From Clostridia bacterium (GTDB taxonomy: Bacteria; Bacillota; Clostridia; Oscillospirales; CAG-272): a stretch of 35,818 nt of DNA. Position numbers and translations under genes: made by a program. Of the stretch, positions 32,619 to 35,818 are shown piece by piece (position 1 is the first letter of the stretch; the number at the start of each line of letters is the position of its first letter). The notes under the pieces are model-generated. The model saw only the letters and a program-made list of their open reading frames with translations, was not told where the DNA came from and made no database searches. The stretch spans positions 1 through 35,818 of the forward strand of contig JAGDCE010000208.1 in NCBI GenBank assembly GCA_017958705.1, given 5' to 3'.

Positions 32619-33632
32619 TTACTGTTGCTTCGGCTGAGGTTTTGATTCTTTCTTTACGTATCCTATGAGCTTGATGTCGTCGCGGTTGTACGCTTTGGGT
32701 GCGGCGTCGGGATTCTGCGAAAGCTGGACCTTCACGATCCCCTGAAGCGGCACGGTCTCGACCACGACGCCGTCGCCGTCGTCCGTACGGACGAGCGAGT
32801 CGACCTTCGGAGTTTTTCTGATCTCCTCTTCATACGTGTCGTGCTCGTAGCGCAGACAGCACATGAGCCTGCCGCAGGTGCCGGATATCTTAGCGGTGTT
32901 AAGTGACAGATTCTGTTCCTTCGCCATTTTTATTGACACCTGTCCGAAATCCTCGAGGAACGTGTGACAGCACACGGGGCGTCCGCAGATGCCGAGACCG
33001 CCGATCATCTTCGCCTCGTCGCGGATACCGATCTGGCGAAGCTCGATCCTCGTTCTGAAAACCGACGCGAGATCCTTTACGAGATCGCGGAAGTCGACGC
33101 GGGATTCCGACGTGAAATAGAACAGCAGTTTCGAATTGTCGAACGTGCATTCCACCTCGACGAGCTTCATTTCGAGCCCGTGGCGGATTATCATCTCCTC
33201 GCAGACGCGGAAGGCCTCTTTTTCCTTCGCGTCGTTGTCCTTTTTATGCGCGTCGTCCTCGGGCGTGGCGCGGCGGAGCACTTTTTTGAGCGGGCTTATG
33301 ATCTCAGCGGCGGAAACGTCCTTGTCGTCGAACGCCGCGACTCCGTATTCGAGTCCTCTCGCCGTCTCGACGATGACCGCCTCTCCGCTTTTGATCTCTA
33401 GTTTATCCGGCTCGAAATAATATACTTTGCCGCCGTCTTTGAAACGCACGCCGCATACGCGGACTCGCTCGGGTTCTTCTGCCTCTTCGGGCTTCATCAG
33501 ATAGCTTTCCGGCAGTATGAACCGCGGCGCCTCGTATTCCGAAGCGGGCTTTTTGACCGGCTGCTTCTCCGGCGCCGCCACCGTGCTCCTCTGCAGGTGG
33601 GGTATATGTCTTTTACGTCTTCTGTCGTTCAC
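32619..33632 (-). CDS. ricT: RicT (YaaT), PSP1-domain protein
   Basis: 337 residues, from a GTG start. The first 60 residues are a basic and proline/glutamate-rich extension not found in Bacillus. The PSP1 core starts at about VRVCGVRFKDGGKVYYFEP. It contains ECTFDNSKLLFYFTSESRVDF, and two conserved Cys-rich stretches, CGRPVCC and CGRLMCC, that in B. subtilis supply ligands of the RicAFT iron-sulfur clusters. The complex affects competence, sporulation, biofilm formation and RNase Y. It follows holB, as in Bacillus (holB-yaaT), but with an unusually long gap. The end is Lys/Gln/Pro-rich. Confidence 0.9.
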   Translation of the reverse strand: MNDRRRKRHIPHLQRSTVAAPEKQPVKKPASEYEAPRFILPESYLMKPEEAEEPERVRVCGVRFKDGGKVYYFEPDKLEIKSGEAVIVETARGLEYGVAAFDDKDVSAAEIISPLKKVLRRATPEDDAHKKDNDAKEKEAFRVCEEMIIRHGLEMKLVEVECTFDNSKLLFYFTSESRVDFRDLVKDLASVFRTRIELRQIGIRDEAKMIGGLGICGRPVCCHTFLEDFGQVSIKMAKEQNLSLNTAKISGTCGRLMCCLRYEHDTYEEEIRKTPKVDSLVRTDDGDGVVVETVPLQGIVKVQLSQNPDAAPKAYNRDDIKLIGYVKKESKPQPKQQ

Positions 33633-33660
33633 TTTTTCCGTTTCCTTTCATTGCGGTGAT

Positions 33661-33749
33661 GGGCGATGACGCCCGCGTTTCATAAATCGCACGGCACCGC
33701 ACCGTGTGAAGTTCAAACGCCGTTACGGCTGTATTCCGCGCAAGCGGAA
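33661..33749. repeat. Cluster of four short palindromes between holB and ricT
   Basis: The 203-base space between the two genes has no open frame on its own. It holds GGGCG/CGCCC (33661-33674), CACGG/CCGTG (33690-33706), GCCGT/ACGGC (33719-33729) and TTCCGC/GCGGAA (33734-33749). Short AT-rich links between them include TTTCAT, TGAAGTT and AAATTCAC. This resembles the arrays at 1334 and at the right end of the window. Confidence 0.5.
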
Positions 33750-33835
33750 ATTCACGTCGAAGCCTAATTCTTTTTATGTATGTTCCGGATACTCAGTATA
33801 GATCCGGCATGAATTGCCCCGACGGGTATGTATTA

Positions 33836-34840
33836 TCATATAAGATGAGCGTCCCACAGACGGGATGCCGTTACCGTTACAGTGAGCTGAGGATTGAGCG
33901 GAGTGTCCGATACGGATAAAAGTTCTGATATCGCATCCTGACACGCGAGTACCGCACGGTCCGATATGTGATCCGCGTACTTTTCCGTCTGCTCTGTCGA
34001 GCCGAAATACGTCGGCGGCGTATCGAGCCCGAGTCTGCACGCCATAACGTCGCGCAGCGCGCGCTGCATAAGCGCCGTCACGCGGCACAGCTCGTCGGTC
34101 TTTTTGACGTTCCTTTGCAGATATGAGATAAATCCGAGCTTGTCCCCGCCCGGCACGAGCAGGATATCTATCGCGCCGTCGCAGATCCTTCTGGTTCTGA
34201 CGGTGTCGTCATCCTCGGTGAATATCCTCATCGCTTCACCGGCGCTGCCGTCCGCCAATGAGATCGCGCGTGCGCGTTTCGGACTGTCGGGTATGTTATG
34301 CGCGTCGAGCACTTCCGCCATCTGAGAGGGCGTCAGCTTGTCGAGCCGCAGAGTGAGCGCGCGCGAGCGGATCGTCGGCAGCAGTTTCGAGGCGTCGTTC
34401 GTAATTATGAAAAACTCCACGTTTGCCGGAGGCTCTTCGAAAAGCTTCAGGAAAGCGTTCTGCGCGTTCGCATTCATACGCTCCCCGTTCTCGATCACAT
34501 AAGCCTTGAAATCGAGCTCCGAAGGGCTCATACCGACGGTGTCGTATATACCGCGGATCAGATCGACTGTAAGCTCCGTTTTGCCTTCCGCGGGTCTTAT
34601 ATATCTGATGTCGACGCAGACGCCGGCGTCGATCTTAAGACACGCCGGACACACGCCGCACGGCGCGTCGTCGCTCTCACACGTCATCGCCTTGAGCAGC
34701 TCGCGGACGAGCGTATGTCTTCCCGAGCCGTCGGCACCTTCGAAAATGTAAGCGTGAGACAAAAAGCCACCCTCGAGCGCGGATATCAGATATTCCCGTG
34801 TGCGGTCGGAACCGGTAAGTCTTAAGCAGTACTTTTTCAA
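33836..34840 (-). CDS. holB: DNA polymerase III delta-prime subunit
   Basis: 334 residues. The TTG at 34840 is favoured: AAGGA lies about nine bases upstream, whereas the earlier TTG at 34858 lies before that site. Clamp-loader AAA+ features are present. A degenerate Walker A, GADGSGRHT (residues 35-43), has Arg in place of Lys, as is usual in delta-prime. There is a zinc module at Cys54, Cys61, Cys64 and Cys67 (CGVCPACLK). The SRC-type motif is seen as TIRSRALTL (Cys replaced by Ala), and NAQNAFLKLFEEPP is typical. It is the first gene of its operon and is followed after 203 bases by ricT. Confidence 0.93.
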   Translation of the reverse strand: MKKYCLRLTGSDRTREYLISALEGGFLSHAYIFEGADGSGRHTLVRELLKAMTCESDDAPCGVCPACLKIDAGVCVDIRYIRPAEGKTELTVDLIRGIYDTVGMSPSELDFKAYVIENGERMNANAQNAFLKLFEEPPANVEFFIITNDASKLLPTIRSRALTLRLDKLTPSQMAEVLDAHNIPDSPKRARAISLADGSAGEAMRIFTEDDDTVRTRRICDGAIDILLVPGGDKLGFISYLQRNVKKTDELCRVTALMQRALRDVMACRLGLDTPPTYFGSTEQTEKYADHISDRAVLACQDAISELLSVSDTPLNPQLTVTVTASRLWDAHLI

Positions 34841-34890
34841 CGCGTGCCGTCCTTGCAAAATATATCAATATATTATAAACTACAAGAGGG

Positions 34891-34919
34891 ATTTTATTGT
34901 TATAACCGTGTTAATTCAA
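34891..34919 (-). promoter_or_regulatory. Candidate promoter of the holB operon
   Basis: On the minus strand TTGAAT (complement of 34914-34919), 17 bases and TAAAAT (complement of 34891-34896). This leaves a leader of about 45 bases to the TTG start codon. The surrounding 168 bases between holB and rubrerythrin are AT-rich; a clear forward promoter for rubrerythrin is not evident in them. Confidence 0.5.
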
Positions 34920-35008
34920 AATGAATTTATTTCGTTTTTCGCGGTCAGCGGATGATTTTTTCGCGTTTTTGACGTCAATAATACTAAAAACCCGAAAGGA
35001 GAATAAAA

Positions 35009-35584
35009 ATGGAACTGAAAAACTCGCAGACTTGCAAAAATCTTTTGAACTCTTACGTTGCCGAATGTCTTGCGTCCGAAAGATACGATATGATGGCGAA
35101 GGCCGCGAAGCAGATCGGCAAATATGAGGTTTACGAGGCGCTGTCCGAGGTGCGCAGGAACGAGTGCTTCCACGCCGAGGCGTTCCGGGAAAAGCTGATA
35201 CCCGCAGTGGTCGACTGCGACGTGAAGATCGACGCGGGGCTTCCGTTCCGTGAGAACGGCGACCTGATGCACGACCTGAAAACGGCGGCGGATATCGAAT
35301 ACGACGAAAGCCTGAACATCTACGCCGGATTCGCGAAAACTGCGCGTGATGAGGGCTTTCCGGACATAGCCGACCTGTTTGAGCTCGTCGGCGCCGTGGA
35401 GCACTGCCACATGCTGATGCTTAACGAGATCAGAAGCCAGCTGTGCGACGACACGATGTACCGCCGCGGCACGCCGACGAAATGGAAGTGTTCCAACTGC
35501 GGTCACGAGCAGACTACTGAGGAGGCGCCCGTCAGATGCCCGCTTTGCGGATCGGATCAGGGCTACGTCAAGCTGAGGATGTGA
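35009..35584 (+). CDS. rbr: Rubrerythrin
   Basis: 191 residues, with AAAGGAG seven bases upstream. The N-terminal ferritin-like four-helix bundle has the di-iron residues in YVAECLASERYDMMA, RRNECFHAEAF, ADIEYDESLNIYA and VGAVEHCHML (E-x-x-H in the second and fourth). The C-terminal rubredoxin-type domain has CSNCG and CPLCG for the single iron. It reduces hydrogen peroxide using electrons from rubredoxin/NADH and protects strict anaerobes from oxygen. It is separate from the divergent holB operon and ends before the terminator at 35685. Confidence 0.95.
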   Translation: MELKNSQTCKNLLNSYVAECLASERYDMMAKAAKQIGKYEVYEALSEVRRNECFHAEAFREKLIPAVVDCDVKIDAGLPFRENGDLMHDLKTAADIEYDESLNIYAGFAKTARDEGFPDIADLFELVGAVEHCHMLMLNEIRSQLCDDTMYRRGTPTKWKCSNCGHEQTTEEAPVRCPLCGSDQGYVKLRM

Positions 35585-35668
35585 TTTTTGTCCGCGGATA
35601 AAAAGCGCGGGCGCCGAATGCCCGACCGTCATAAGGATATTTTTTTCACCTCACGTTCGAGTGGTGAG

Positions 35669-35682
35669 TAAGTGCGCACTTA
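35669..35682. repeat. Perfect 14-nt palindrome after rubrerythrin
   Basis: TAAGTGC directly followed by GCACTTA, a symmetric site three bases before the terminator stem. It could be a protein-binding site or just part of the terminator region. Positions 35585-35668 show only a weak hairpin (CGGGC/GCCCG) and a T8 run. Confidence 0.4.
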
Positions 35683-35684
35683 AC

Positions 35685-35719
35685 AAAAGCAGACTGAGAA
35701 CAAAATCAGTCTGCTTTTT
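35685..35719 (+). terminator. Rho-independent terminator
   Basis: A 13-pair stem, AAAAGCAGACTGA (35685-35697) against TCAGTCTGCTTTT (35706-35718), has an eight-base loop. The stem ends in a T-run, and because it starts with an A-run it can also act from the other strand. It closes the rubrerythrin transcript. Confidence 0.85.
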
Positions 35720-35734
35720 CGTGTTCAACCGGTA

Positions 35735-35818
35735 TAATGAAGACGTTCGCTTCGCTCACTAATGAAGACGGCTATGCCCTAATGAAGACGGCAACTTGGT
35801 TGCCTAATGAAGCGAAGA
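35735..35818. repeat. Array of TAATGAAGACG repeats with palindromic spacers
   Basis: TAATGAAGACG is found at 35735-35745, 35760-35770 and 35780-35790, and a fourth, slightly different copy (TAATGAAGCG) at 35805-35814. The array runs off the window end. The spacers are TTCGCTTCGCTCAC, GCTATGCCC (GGC-tat-GCC with the preceding G) and GCAACTTGGTTGCC (GGCAAC-ttg-GTTGCC with the preceding G). Each is thus a mini inverted repeat, and the first is almost identical to a spacer of the array at 1334 read in the other direction. Confidence 0.7.

Noticed and set aside
33774..34088. 104-codon frame overlapping the end of holB
   Set aside because: It is mostly in another frame of holB, has no ribosome site and has an Arg/Ala-rich low-quality translation.
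35735..35818. CRISPR array
   Set aside because: Repeats of 11 bases and spacers of 9-14 bases are far too short, spacers are palindromic, and there are no cas genes.

Overview
The window reads as one contig from an endospore-forming, low-G+C-lineage Gram-positive bacterium (Bacillota, class Clostridia, probably an uncultured anaerobe with moderately high GC). The basis is gene content and order. The sporulation genes yqfC and yqfD sit upstream of phoH-ybeY-era-recO, and holB-ricT-rsmI-metG-tatD follows the Bacillus/Clostridium order. There is also an anaerobe-type rubrerythrin, strong TTGACA/TATAAT promoters with GGAGG ribosome sites, and several lipoproteins with Thr/Asp/Pro-rich linkers. 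I see no rRNA, tRNA, CRISPR array, IS element or phage genes.

Layout. Positions 1-1078 hold the end of a membrane-anchored protein and a YD-repeat-like lipoprotein. Positions 1079-1578 have no intact gene: a terminator, a short gene remnant, a perfect 32-nt palindrome and a run of GATTTCATC repeats. Positions 1579-5218 carry an acetyltransferase-YoaP fusion, a methyltransferase and a large secreted lipoprotein with its own promoter and terminator. From about 14642 down to 5228 runs a tightly packed minus-strand operon of ten genes: acidic protein, rhaB-like kinase, two tandem CapA-type lipoproteins, a two-SIS-domain sugar isomerase-like protein, a PRPP synthetase, an unknown 96-aa protein, a PqqD-like protein, a PHP-family phosphatase and a NahK-like sugar kinase. 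From 20333 down to 14696 lies phoH-ybeY-era-recO-mutS2 with its own promoter. Next come yqfD/yqfC (minus) and, diverging, a YlbJ-like membrane protein (plus), a 64-aa four-cysteine protein and a DUF3343/cysteine-desulfurase pair. From 34919 down to 24374 is a second long minus-strand block: holB, ricT, radC, uvrB, rsmI, nagA, a membrane protein, metG and tatD. Rubrerythrin and another hairpin-spaced repeat close the window.

How the genes fit together. Most of the window is housekeeping: DNA repair and replication (mutS2, recO, uvrB, radC, holB), ribosome maturation (era, ybeY, rsmI) and translation (metG). Sugar and amino-sugar handling is spread over two operons (NahK-like kinase, SIS protein, rhaB, nagA). 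Genes inside both long operons overlap by 1-14 nt or are separated by a few bases, which suggests translational coupling.

The points most worth checking are an in-frame amber codon inside an otherwise intact rsmI; an orphan PqqD-like (RRE) gene co-transcribed with an unknown protein, a phosphatase and a kinase but no radical-SAM enzyme; and at least two, perhaps three, intergenic arrays of short direct repeats separated by mini-palindromes.
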